Source of the DNA: Polyangiaceae bacterium
GTDB lineage: Bacteria > Myxococcota_A > Polyangia > Polyangiales > Polyangiaceae
Assembly: GCA_022447485.1 (NCBI GenBank)
Contig: JAKVCH010000091.1
Coordinates: forward strand, 1 to 9,347
Direction: 5' to 3'
Length of the DNA: 9,347 nucleotides
Numbering within the stretch: the first letter of the stretch is position 1; every line of letters starts with the position of its first letter. Under the pieces are notes generated by a model. It searched no databases, was not told the DNA's origin, and worked only from the letters and a program-made list of their open reading frames with translations. Of this stretch, positions 1 through 8,100 are shown piece by piece. Position numbers and translations under genes: made by a program.

Positions 1-365
1 GACGTCGGCGCGTCGGCTTGTGCGTGGTCCAGCAAGACCGAGCCCCAGCGGATCAGGTCTTGAGCGGCTTTCTTCTTGTCGCTCTCGCTCTTTGCAACGT
101 CGGCAGCTTGGTGGGCACGCTGGAGGCCGGCTCTGAGGCCGGCTCTGGTGCTATCCTTTGACAGGGCTGCCGCTTGCTTTGAAGTTGGGGAGGAGCTAGC
201 GGCGGGACGGGTGCTTGCTAGCTCTGTCGGCTGGCGAGCCTCACAGGCCGCACAAAGGGATAACAAAAGCAGGGTGCCTAGCAGATGCCGTGCTTTTGGC
301 AGCTGCTGACGGCGTCTGAAACCGGTGGCCTGTGTTGCGCGAAAGATGCTTTGCCTGAAAGTCAT
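1..365 (-). CDS. Putative lipoprotein, C-terminus cut by window edge
   Basis: The frame is open from an ATG at 365-363 to the left edge, giving 121 residues without a stop; the C-terminus lies outside the window. The ATG overlaps the stop of the upstream membrane-protein gene (ATGA), and a GGAG motif (374-377) sits 8 nt before it, so translational coupling is likely. Residues 1-27 are Arg/Lys-rich, 28-37 are hydrophobic (LLGTLLLLSL), and then CAAC places Cys41 as a possible lipidated residue. The lipobox is imperfect, because the -3 position is Cys38 rather than Leu/Val/Ile. Residues 42-70 are Ser/Ala/Pro/Thr-rich, as in the linkers that follow lipidated cysteines. Residues 74-121 look helical (RAGLRAGLQRAHQAAD...) and might begin a helical-repeat domain, but no family is recognisable. 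As the third gene of a sigma/anti-sigma unit, it could be an envelope sensor or a target of the regulon; that is inference. A non-lipidated secreted or anchored protein is the main alternative. Confidence 0.7.
   Translation of the reverse strand, partial: MTFRQSIFRATQATGFRRRQQLPKARHLLGTLLLLSLCAACEARQPTELASTRPAASSSPTSKQAAALSKDSTRAGLRAGLQRAHQAADVAKSESDKKKAAQDLIRWGSVLLDHAQADAPT
123..146 (-). repeat. 12-bp tandem duplication inside the lipoprotein gene
   Basis: GAGGCCGGCTCT (plus strand) occurs twice without mismatch, at 123-134 and 135-146. It encodes the duplicated tetrapeptide RAGL-RAGL at residues 74-81 and keeps the frame. Confidence 0.85.
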
Positions 366-1084
366 GGTGATGGCTCCCATTGGGACCAGAGGAAGGCGCG
401 GTAGCTCTTTTGTGCACGCTGCAGGCCGTGTTTATCGAGCTTGGCTTGGCTCATCTGAGTTTGGCTCATCTGAGTTTGGCCTAGCTTGGCATTTGCAGGG
501 CTACTCTTCGTGAGCGAAGGGGAGTCGGTGGGGTTGAGTTGGCGCAGCCGCTGCTGAATGTAAGCTGCCTGTGCCTGGAGGAAGACCTCTTCAATGCTGG
601 GAGAGTTTGGTTCTGCGGCGACCGCTATTGCTGATTTTGCCTCTGTGCGTTCGGTGTTTGCTGCCAGCCGAGTGGGTTTTCTTGGCTCCACCGACTCCAA
701 GGAGGGCGAATCGAACTTCTGCGAGTTGGCTCGGGGCGAGATCTGAAAGTAGAGCAAAGCTGCAGCGGCGGCCAACAAGGGCCCTACGGAGAGCATGAGC
801 GGGCTCCAGCGCTGACGGTGGCTCGAGGAGCTCTTTCCCTTGAGCTTTTTAGCTTTGTCCAAGGGAACCACCGTCGATGACGGTGCTTTCTCTTGGACTG
901 TTTTCCAAGCCGCGGCGGCCCTTTCCGGATCGAGCTCGTAGGCCTCATCCGTGACTGATTTAAGCAAGGAGCCGAACTCTTCTAGTTCTCGCAGCTCCTC
1001 TTGAGAAAGCTGTAGTTCTTCCCGCGCTGCCTCCGTTGCATGGGCGGAGAGTATCGATGCTGAGTGGCTTTTTTTATCAGTCAT
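362..1084 (-). CDS. Single-pass membrane protein, probable anti-sigma factor
   Basis: This is a 240-residue protein. Residues 1-90 are hydrophilic and would be cytoplasmic; a helical, acidic stretch (EELQLSQEELRELEEFGSLL, 22-41) is followed by 'LDPERAAAAWKTVQEK' (51-66). Residues 95-115 form one clear membrane segment (PLMLSVGPLLAAAAALLYFQ). The rest (116-240) would be extracytoplasmic; it is Ser/Pro/Gln-rich with no recognisable fold and contains a QTQMS duplication near 203-213. The gene starts inside the sigma factor gene (8-bp overlap) behind a strong GGAGG, which is the usual position for a membrane anti-sigma factor. The zinc-binding HxxxCxxC motif of ZAS-type anti-sigma factors is absent, and the N-terminal region has no cysteine at all. 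The function therefore rests on topology and context, not on a domain match. It ends in an ATGA overlap with the putative lipoprotein gene. Confidence 0.72.
   Translation of the reverse strand: MTDKKSHSASILSAHATEAAREELQLSQEELRELEEFGSLLKSVTDEAYELDPERAAAAWKTVQEKAPSSTVVPLDKAKKLKGKSSSSHRQRWSPLMLSVGPLLAAAAALLYFQISPRANSQKFDSPSLESVEPRKPTRLAANTERTEAKSAIAVAAEPNSPSIEEVFLQAQAAYIQQRLRQLNPTDSPSLTKSSPANAKLGQTQMSQTQMSQAKLDKHGLQRAQKSYRAFLWSQWEPSP
374..377 (-). promoter_or_regulatory. Ribosome binding site of the putative lipoprotein gene
   Basis: GGAG on the minus strand lies 8 nt upstream of the ATG at 365-363. It supports this ATG as the real start of a gene that would otherwise be easy to miss, because its stop lies beyond the window. 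Confidence 0.5.
446..475 (-). repeat. 15-bp tandem duplication in the membrane protein gene
   Basis: TTGGCTCATCTGAGT (plus strand) occurs at 446-460 and 461-475, and a third partial copy (TTGGC) continues to 480. It keeps the frame and encodes the QTQMS duplication around residues 203-213, in the presumed extracytoplasmic tail. Confidence 0.85.
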
Positions 1085-1670
1085 GAATCACTTCCTCCCA
1101 GTTTTTCTTCAATGCGCGCATTGCCCTTAACACCAAGACATCGAAGGTGCCCACCTTGATTTCTAATTCGTGTGCGCATTCTTCACGGCTGCATTCTTGG
1201 AAGATGCGGAGCTCGAGAGCTCGCTTGTAGCGAGGGTTGAGCTGCTTGAGACAGAGCAATAATTTTTCTTTCCGTTGCTTGTCTTGTACATGGTTGACCA
1301 AGAGTTCTTCGGCACCCGGCAGGGTCTCCACAATGGGCTCTTGATGTTGATGAAAGTCTTTCAGTTTACGGGTTTGGGTGTTGCTGGAGCGGTGGAGGTC
1401 GATGGCCTTATTACGGGCAATTCGAGCGAGCCACGGGTAGATGCCATAGCCAGTGTCGCTATAGGTGTGAATCTTCTCCATCGCGGCGCGAAAAGTCTCT
1501 GCAAGGGCGTCCTGGGCTGCGTCCGGGCGGGCAAGAGTCGGCATGAGGATCTGCCGGTAGAGCTTTGGTGCATAAAAGCGATAGAGTTCTTCCCAGCCCC
1601 GGGTTTCGCCATTCTGGAGAGTGGAGAGCAGCTCTGCCTCATTTTCTAATCTTTGGGGGGGAGATGTCAC
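1077..1670 (-). CDS. ECF-type RNA polymerase sigma factor
   Basis: This 197-residue protein has the length and two-domain layout of group IV (ECF) sigma-70 factors, which direct core RNA polymerase to a small regulon. Sigma region 2 spans about residues 24-95: WEELYRFYAPKLYRQI, then DAAQDALAETFRAAMEKI, then the conserved YPWLARIARNKAIDLHR. Sigma region 4 spans about 133-190: LNPRYKRALELRIFQECSREECAHEL and the helix-turn-helix end VGTFDVLVLRAMRALKK. No region 3 is present. The start is GTG at 1670-1668; no in-frame ATG, GTG or TTG was found in the roughly 100 bases before it, and only a weak AGG lies upstream. The last 8 bp overlap the membrane protein gene, its likely regulator. No ECF promoter motif could be assigned with confidence before any gene here, so autoregulation and targets are unknown. 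Confidence 0.9.
   Translation of the reverse strand: MTSPPQRLENEAELLSTLQNGETRGWEELYRFYAPKLYRQILMPTLARPDAAQDALAETFRAAMEKIHTYSDTGYGIYPWLARIARNKAIDLHRSSNTQTRKLKDFHQHQEPIVETLPGAEELLVNHVQDKQRKEKLLLCLKQLNPRYKRALELRIFQECSREECAHELEIKVGTFDVLVLRAMRALKKNWEEVIHD
1094..1098 (-). promoter_or_regulatory. Ribosome binding site of the anti-sigma-like gene
   Basis: GGAGG on the minus strand lies 9 nt before the ATG at 1084-1082, inside the end of the sigma factor reading frame. It supports independent or coupled initiation of the overlapping gene. Confidence 0.6.
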
Positions 1671-1809
1671 GAAAACCTGATGGGAAGGGCCACTGAGACC
1701 GACGTAAAGGGTGAACGTGGGAGTGGCTCCAATCTTACGCTTTTTCGCAGACGAATGACGAAAAAGCCATGTGCAGCTTGAAATCTCTCTTTGAACTAGC
1801 CGCTTTGCC
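1671..1809. other. Intergenic region between transglutaminase and sigma factor genes
   Basis: This 139-bp gap is where the promoter of the sigma factor unit would be expected, since all genes downstream overlap. Apart from the inverted repeat at 1739-1767, nothing specific is visible. TAAGAT-like and TTCGTC-like hexamers are present but their spacing does not make a convincing promoter. Confidence 0.4.
1739..1767. repeat. Inverted repeat, possible weak terminator or operator
   Basis: GCTTTTTCG (1739-1747) pairs perfectly with CGAAAAAGC (1759-1767) across an 11-nt loop. It lies 43 bp after the transglutaminase stop and about 69 bp before the sigma factor start. As an RNA hairpin it is AU-rich and has no U-tract after the stem on the minus strand, so it is not a typical intrinsic terminator. 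A binding site for a dimeric regulator is an equally good reading. Confidence 0.45.
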
Positions 1810-2685
1810 CTACCTCAGCGGCGCCACATCGACAGAAACCTGCACGTGATGGGCTCCCCCGCCATGCACAACTCCCCGGAGCGGCGAGACGTCACTGAAA
1901 TCACGTCCCCAAGCGGCAACAATATGTCGTTCCCCAGGCAGGAGGTTATTCGTCGGATCGAAGGCGACCCAGCCATGATCCGGCAGAAAGACGCTGGCCC
2001 AGGCGTGGGACGCATCTGCTCCGACCAAGCGCTTCTGGCCTTTGGGTGGGATCGTTTCTAAGTAGCCCGACACATAGCGCGCGGCCAAGCCAATCGAGCG
2101 CAAAGCTCCAATGGCTACATGAGAGAAGTCCTGGCAGACGCCTCGTTTGTCGCGCAGAACCTGCCCCAAGGGCGTAGAAATCTCGGAATAGCTTGGGTCG
2201 TAGGTAAACTCGTTGTGAATCAATGCATTGAGCGCCAGCACCGCCTCGAGGATGGGGCGCCCTGGAGTGAAGACTCTCTCCGCAAATGCCCGCAGCAGGG
2301 GATGCCGCCGGACAAAGGGCGAGTCGTATTGCATTTCCCGTTCTTCGATAAAGGCAGGATCTCTCGTGAGCCTTTCGGCAACATCCTCCCAGCGAGCAAG
2401 AAAAAGGGGCAATTGTTGATTGATGGGGCGAGGCCCTACGTGCACTGTCGATCTGCAGGCGACTTCAAAGCGCTCATGGCTTTGTAATATTTCAACAACA
2501 TCCCTGGCATTGCCGAAGTAGTCGAGGTCTTGCTGCGACCAGCTGGGCGTTGGTTGGATATGAAGATGAAAATTATGAACGCGTTGAAACTCTAAGTCGC
2601 GGGGACGTTTTCGAACAATTTGTCGGCCGTAAAAGACAGGGCTCTCGTAATCGTAGGTCGTTGTATGGGTGAGTTGGTATTTCAC
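1810..2685 (-). CDS. Transglutaminase-like cysteine protease family protein
   Basis: This 291-residue protein is close to full length for the bacterial transglutaminase-like family found next to alpha-E and ATP-grasp genes. Residues 1-85 match the bacterial transglutaminase N-terminal beta domain (MKYQLTHTTTYDYESPV, then FGNARDVVEI). The core follows at about 150-250. The catalytic residues are visible: Cys184 in RGVCQDFSHV, His227 in DASHAWASV and Asp243 in AFDPTNN. RSIGLAARYVSGYL (196-209) is a typical core segment. In this family the fold usually hydrolyses or transfers amide bonds; the substrate is unknown. No signal peptide is seen, so a cytoplasmic location is likely. The start is GTG at 2685-2683, sharing one base with the TAG stop of the upstream fusion gene (TAGTG) behind a good AAGGGGG, which implies coupled translation within one operon. 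Confidence 0.9.
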   Translation of the reverse strand: MKYQLTHTTTYDYESPVFYGRQIVRKRPRDLEFQRVHNFHLHIQPTPSWSQQDLDYFGNARDVVEILQSHERFEVACRSTVHVGPRPINQQLPLFLARWEDVAERLTRDPAFIEEREMQYDSPFVRRHPLLRAFAERVFTPGRPILEAVLALNALIHNEFTYDPSYSEISTPLGQVLRDKRGVCQDFSHVAIGALRSIGLAARYVSGYLETIPPKGQKRLVGADASHAWASVFLPDHGWVAFDPTNNLLPGERHIVAAWGRDFSDVSPLRGVVHGGGAHHVQVSVDVAPLR

Positions 2686-5162
2686 TATTCACCCCCTTGT
2701 TCTTCTGCTTCAAGCCCTTCATCGATCCAAGCCGTTGTCGATTGCTGGTGTGAATCGTCGGCATGGTTGAAATAGGTTTGAGTCAGGTCGTCGGACGCCT
2801 GCCAGAGCATATGAATGCTTTCTTCGCAGAGCTCCGGCAAGGCCGAGTTTTCTTGGCGGCAGAGGCTTGGGAGGTCGAGAGTCGTAATCAGCGCCTCGAG
2901 GGTGACGAGGCGATTTTCGGCTCGGCTCAGGGGAAATTCGCTCTTTCGAGGCAGGGTGCGGAGACCTTCGAGGAGCGTTTTCACTTGGCTAATTACGGAC
3001 GCCGGATTCGTTTTATCGGTGAGCAGCAGGTCGACGACTGGCATCGGCTGTAGTTCGCTGAGGTAGCGTGAACGATAGGTCATTTGGGCGTCGCAAGCGC
3101 GCAAGAGCAGCTCGAGGGCATCGTTGGACTCAGACTCGACTGAAATATGACGGAGCAGAGTGAGGACAAAGACCGCGTGCTCGATATTTTGTCCCATTTC
3201 TAAGAACGCCCAGGCATGGCCGCGTACCATACGGCTCGAAACCACCCCCCGAAAGGCTGAGAGATAGACCAGGAGCTCTTCGAGCTTCTCTAGCTCTGCG
3301 TTTTCACTCAGAGGGGGCTCAGGACGAACGGCAAAGAGTCGGTTTGCGGAGCGCAATGCTTTCCAAGCATCTCGCGATAGGCGGCTCCGGGCGGCAGAGG
3401 TGAGGTGAAAGATGCGGTTCAGGTTGGCCGCAATGGCGTTGGAAGAGTTTCTCGACTCAATTCCTTCGGCCAACACTTGTCGAAACTCCAGATCAGCAGG
3501 GAGGGACGAGGGTAAAACCTGCAGCGCGCTCAGAGCGCTCAATAATGGTTTTTCTAAGTGTTGAGGAAATTGATCGGTTTCTGATTGTAAGGGTTCCAGT
3601 ACAGCCCGTAGGAGCCGGGCATTATCGTTCGCGCGCTGCACGTAGCGGCCTAGCCAGAAAATATCGTCGAAGAGCCTGCTCGGCATGTCGACACCACCAC
3701 GACGCACTTGGATCTCGTGACGCGGCATCGTCGGCAGCGCGGGTTGCCCAGCCTCGTCTTCTTGGGTGACCCATACGTCTTTGGTAGTGGAAGGATTCGA
3801 GTCGCGAAGAAAGAGGCCTGCCGGTAGGTCGTTCACTCGGGCCAAGGCGCCCGGCATGACCAAGTAGTCATGACCTTGCTGACAAGCAAAAAGGCGCAGA
3901 GCCAAGGAACCTGTGGTTTGGCGATCGTGTCCGAGGGGAACCACTGACGCCTCGGGCCACTCTTCTGCGACGAAGCGATCCGGTAGGGCTCGAACTTTCT
4001 TGATGAGTTTTTCTTTTGCGTCCTTTTCGAGTTCTGAGCCACGCACAGGCGCGACTTTCAGCTCATCGTAGGCCGAGCGAATCATCCATTGGTCGAAGGT
4101 ATCGAGCACTTCTTCGAGTTGCGGTGCCGATCCGAGGTGACGGGTTGGTATTGAAGCTAGTCCGGCGTCGAGCCCCAAAAAACGCGCAATTTGTGGTAAG
4201 TATGCTCGAAAGACCGGGCTTTCGGCGATTCCTGAGCCGAGGGCATTCGCTAACCCAACGCTGCGAGCTCGTTGGGTGCTCACCAATCCAGAGACGCCGA
4301 TCAATGAATCTTCTCGCAGCTCGAGGGGATCGCACCATTCGTCGCGGACGCGGCGAATCAAAACGTCGACGGGCTCGAGACCTTCGAGGGTTTTCATGAA
4401 AAGACCATCGCCTCGTACCGTCAGGTCGCGGCCTTCGACTAATTCAAAGCCTTGGTAGCGGGCGAGGTAGCCATGCTCAAAAGAGCTTTCGTCCTGCACT
4501 CCAGGTGTGAGCACCGCAATTCGGGGGGCGCGCTCGGCGGGGGCAGCTAGGGCAGAGACGCTCCGGTGCACAGCGCGAAAAAAGGCGCGAAGCTTCGCGA
4601 CGTTCATGGCCCGGAAGGGCGGAGCGAGTATATTCCCCAGGGCGAGGCGATTTTCCAGAGCATAGCCGGAGCCGGTGGGGGCAGCGGTGCGATCAGAATG
4701 CACCAAGTACTCACCGCTACTCGTTTTCACGACGTCAGCGGCGTAGAGAGTGAGGTGGCGGTTTTCCCAAGGGCTTACCCCGTGCAGGGCGCGGAAAAAA
4801 TGCGGATTCCCGGTCACAACCGAGGCTGGCAGGGTGCCTGAGCGGAGAAGTTCTCCTTGGCCGTAGATATCTTGGAGAAGTGCCTCGATGAGCCGGGCGC
4901 GGGTGGCTAGGCTTGTTGATAGGGCTTTGAATTCTGGAGCCGGTATGACGTGGGGAACAGGATCGAGTTTCCAGGGCCGCCAGGAGCCCGCTGGCGTGCC
5001 CAAAATATTGTAGGAGACTTCTTGTTCAAAGAGGCGTCGGCTAATTGCCGATTCGATAGATGCAACCCCTTCTTCTCCGAGCCCTTGAAAATATTCATTG
5101 AGCTTGAGGTGAGTAGGCCGAAGACTGCCGTCGGGCAGATAGAATTCATTGAACGCCGTCAT
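2685..5162 (-). CDS. Circularly permuted ATP-grasp / alpha-E fusion protein
   Basis: This 825-residue protein joins two domains that are separate genes in many genomes. Residues 1-485 match the circularly permuted type 2 ATP-grasp (DUF404/DUF407) family: YNILGTPAGSWRPWKLDPVP (51-70), SDRTAAPTGSGYALENR (156-172), LTPGVQDESSFEHGYLARYQ (218-237), PVDVLIRRVRDEWCDPLELR (264-283) and LANALGSGIAESP (304-316). Residues 495-800 match the helical alpha-E domain: RLFDDIFWLGRYVQRANDNA (496-515), AWAFLEMGQNIEHAVFVLTL (650-669) and a TYRSRY segment (695-700). ATP-grasp members of this group are proposed amide-bond-forming ligases; the alpha-E role is unknown. The stretch where a Gly-rich nucleotide loop is expected reads WMIRSAYDELKV (359-370), with no glycine cluster, so ATP-dependent ligase activity is uncertain. 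The ATG follows the upstream TGA by 12 nt without a Shine-Dalgarno sequence, so reinitiation is likely. Confidence 0.88.
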   Translation of the reverse strand: MTAFNEFYLPDGSLRPTHLKLNEYFQGLGEEGVASIESAISRRLFEQEVSYNILGTPAGSWRPWKLDPVPHVIPAPEFKALSTSLATRARLIEALLQDIYGQGELLRSGTLPASVVTGNPHFFRALHGVSPWENRHLTLYAADVVKTSSGEYLVHSDRTAAPTGSGYALENRLALGNILAPPFRAMNVAKLRAFFRAVHRSVSALAAPAERAPRIAVLTPGVQDESSFEHGYLARYQGFELVEGRDLTVRGDGLFMKTLEGLEPVDVLIRRVRDEWCDPLELREDSLIGVSGLVSTQRARSVGLANALGSGIAESPVFRAYLPQIARFLGLDAGLASIPTRHLGSAPQLEEVLDTFDQWMIRSAYDELKVAPVRGSELEKDAKEKLIKKVRALPDRFVAEEWPEASVVPLGHDRQTTGSLALRLFACQQGHDYLVMPGALARVNDLPAGLFLRDSNPSTTKDVWVTQEDEAGQPALPTMPRHEIQVRRGGVDMPSRLFDDIFWLGRYVQRANDNARLLRAVLEPLQSETDQFPQHLEKPLLSALSALQVLPSSLPADLEFRQVLAEGIESRNSSNAIAANLNRIFHLTSAARSRLSRDAWKALRSANRLFAVRPEPPLSENAELEKLEELLVYLSAFRGVVSSRMVRGHAWAFLEMGQNIEHAVFVLTLLRHISVESESNDALELLLRACDAQMTYRSRYLSELQPMPVVDLLLTDKTNPASVISQVKTLLEGLRTLPRKSEFPLSRAENRLVTLEALITTLDLPSLCRQENSALPELCEESIHMLWQASDDLTQTYFNHADDSHQQSTTAWIDEGLEAEEQGGE
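2692..2698 (-). promoter_or_regulatory. Ribosome binding site deciding a GTG start
   Basis: AAGGGGG on the minus strand lies 6 nt upstream of the GTG at 2685-2683. It supports this GTG as the start of the 291-residue transglutaminase-like protein. Confidence 0.6.
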
Positions 5163-5174
5163 TGACTGAGTTGA

Positions 5175-8100
5175 TCAATACGGCGCCACTTTCCTGAGGT
5201 CTAGGGTGAAGGGAAAATCAGGGTCGATTCCTTGATCGACAGGCTCAAAGGCTCGAGCCTGGACTCCTGCGTGCTCAAAACGGGCAATGCGGCGGCTTTC
5301 TGCAGCAACAGCGTTCACCGGCCTATCTTCTGCCGAACGGCCCCCTGGATGAACGACATGGTAGGTACAGCCGGCAATTGCTCGACGGTTCCAGCGATCA
5401 AAGAGATCGAAGTGCAAAGGCCCATCGACGCCGATGGTGGGGTGTAAACAGCTTGGCGGTTGCCATGCTCGATAACGCACGCCCGCGACGTACTCGCCGT
5501 GGGTGCCGGTAGGGTGCAAAGGCACAAGGGCACCGTTACAGGTGATTGCATGCCTGTCGTGGGTGGCGCCCCGAACTCGTATTTGTAGGCGCTCGACCGA
5601 AGAGTCCACGTAGCGAGCTTGTCCTCCGGCGGCTGATTCCTCTCCTAAAACATGCCAAGGCTCGAGGGCGCCGCGTAGCTCGATAGAAATATCGTCTTTG
5701 ACGATATGACCGTAATACGGAAAGCGAAATTGATAATGAGGCTCAAAGAATTCATCGCTGAATCCGAAATTGCGGTCCTGTAGATAACGAACCACATCAC
5801 GTAGGTCACGCTTGACGAAATGGGGCAACATGAACTTATCGTGAAGTGAAGTGCCCCAGGGGACGAGGGCTTCTCGGTAGGGCTGTTCAGCGAAGCTCGC
5901 CAATAAGGAGCGTACCAAAAGATGCTGGGCCGTGGCCATACGATGATGGGGGGGCATTTCGAAGCCGCGCATTTCGAGCAAGCCTAGGCGTCCACTCGAA
6001 GAATCAGGCGAATAGAGCTTATCAATACAGAATTCAGTGCGGTGTGTATTCCCCGTGACGTCGATTAAGAGGTTGCGGAAGATGCGGTCGATTAACCAAG
6101 GTGGCGTGGCTTCTCCTAGCTGAGTTCGCTGATCGAGCTGATCAAAAGCAATTTGCAATTCATGGAGCGAGTCGTTGCGGGCCTCATCGATTCTCGGCGA
6201 TTGGGATGTTGGACCAATGAATTGTCCCGAGAAAAGGAAGCTGAGACTGGGATGATTCTGCCAGAAGCTCAAGAAACTGCGGAGTAGATCGGGCTTGCGC
6301 AAAAAAGCGCTATCCAGAGGACGCTCTGCTCCCAGCACGACGTGGTTTCCGCCACCTGAGCCAATATGGCGGCCATCGATATCGAACTTTTCGGCGCGCA
6401 GCTTTAATTCGCGTGCCGTGGCGTAGAGCTCTTCTGTTTGCTGCACCTGTTCTTGAAAGCTTTCCACCGGAGGAATATTGACTTCCAATACCCCGGGGTC
6501 GGGGGTCAATTTAAATGTTGAGAGACGAGGATCGAAGGGCGGCGGGTAGCCTTCCAGCTGGACTTTGAGCCCGGTCTCCTCGCAGGTTTGTTCGAGAGCG
6601 CTCGCTAGCTGGACGAAGGCCTCTGCAGATTCGAGAGGGGGTAAAAATATGTGTAAGATGCCTTCGCGGACCTCGGCGCAGAGTGCGGTGGCTAGAATCC
6701 CCGGTCCAGGATCCGGGCGCTGAGCTGGAGGGCTGAAGCTGTTTTGCTCGCGCTTTTTGCCATCTTTCTGAGAATACTCTCTGCTGCCACGCCGGGGCTG
6801 CTGTCGCGGTAAATGCGGCTGTCGCGGTAAGGGCTGACGAGAAAGCGCTGTCGGATCTCGGGGTGGCGCGGCTTGAGAATCATGAGGATGGTAAAATGGT
6901 AGCGAATCGAGAGGTAAGCGATAACCAATCGGCGAATCGCCCGGGTAAAGAAAGCAATGCTCCTCTCTCAAGAACCAGCGTCCTGAGCGGAAGGTGTCTT
7001 CATCGTGGCCGAGAGGTAAGACATAGCCGACCACTTCACCTAACCCCTGGCGAAAAACTTTTGCCAAACGCTCGCGTTCGAGGGGGTCCTCGAGGTGGTT
7101 ATCGAGGGGATCGACATTGCCCGGTAAGCGGCGCTCCTTCCACAGGTAATACCAGACATCTTCGTAAGCGGGCATAAGACCTTCGTCCGGAACATCAAGA
7201 AGACTCGCTAATTTTCGTAGAAATCGCTGCCCATCGGCGCTGGTCGCGTTTTCCGAAGAGCCTGTGCGGGCAAAATGGTCCGGATTCTGCCAAAGAGCTT
7301 CGCCGTCTTTGCGGTGCACGATAGAGATCGCCCAGCGTGGCAACTGTTCACCTGGGTACCACTTACCTTGTCCGTGGTGGAATAAGGCTCCCGGTGACCA
7401 GAGCTTTTGCAAACGTCGCCCTAATTGGTCTGCAACTTGAAATTTTTCGTCGCCAAGGGCTGCGGTGTTCCATTCGTCTGCATCGGGGTTCTGTTCGCTG
7501 ACGAATGTTGGCTCGCCGCCCATGGTAAGTCGGATATCTTGCCGAATGAGCCGAGCGTCTGCTTCCTCTCCGACCTCGAGGATCTCTGCCCATTGTTCTT
7601 CTGTGTAAGGTTTTGTGATGCGTGGAACATCGACAATTCTTTCGACCTTCATTTCAAAGTCGAACTTGGTTTCGACTTTTTCGACTCCGCCTTCAATTGG
7701 CGCAGCGCTTTGGGGGCGCGGGGTACAGGCTACGGGGATATGGCCTTCGGCGGTGAGCAGGCCGCTTGTCGCGTCGAGTCCAATCCAGCCAGCGCCAGGA
7801 ACATAAACCTCAGTCCAGGCGTGTAGGTCGGTGAAATCAACTTCGGCTCCTGGGTGCCCGTCAAGGGGCCGTTCGGCGGGCTCTAACTGCACCAAGTAGC
7901 CTGAGACGAATCGCGCGGCGAGGCCCAAGTGTCGACAGAGCTGCACGAGCAGCCAAGCAGAGTCGCGACAGGAGCCACGGCCTGATTCAAGTGTTTCTTC
8001 TGGAGTCTGGACCCCCGGCTCCATGCGAATCACGTAGTCGACGAGTTCAAATACTTGTTGATTTAATTCGACTAAGAAGTCGACAGTACGCCTCTTGGTT

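Noticed and set aside
76..309. 77-residue plus-strand reading frame
   Set aside because: It lies opposite the lipoprotein gene, which has better start, coupling and signal-sequence evidence.
375..385. TCCCATTGGGA palindrome near the lipoprotein ribosome binding site
   Set aside because: A one-base loop cannot form a stable RNA hairpin and the match is short, so a riboregulator is not supported.
1275..1649. 124-residue plus-strand reading frame
   Set aside because: It is antisense to the sigma factor gene, whose conserved regions 2 and 4 are clear.
5171..5178. TTGATCAA palindrome at the junction of the DUF2126 and ATP-grasp fusion genes
   Set aside because: It is only 8 bp, overlaps a stop codon, and is within chance expectation.
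7425..7826. 133-residue plus-strand reading frame
   Set aside because: It lies wholly opposite the well-conserved transglutaminase/DUF2126 gene, and its translation resembles no known protein.
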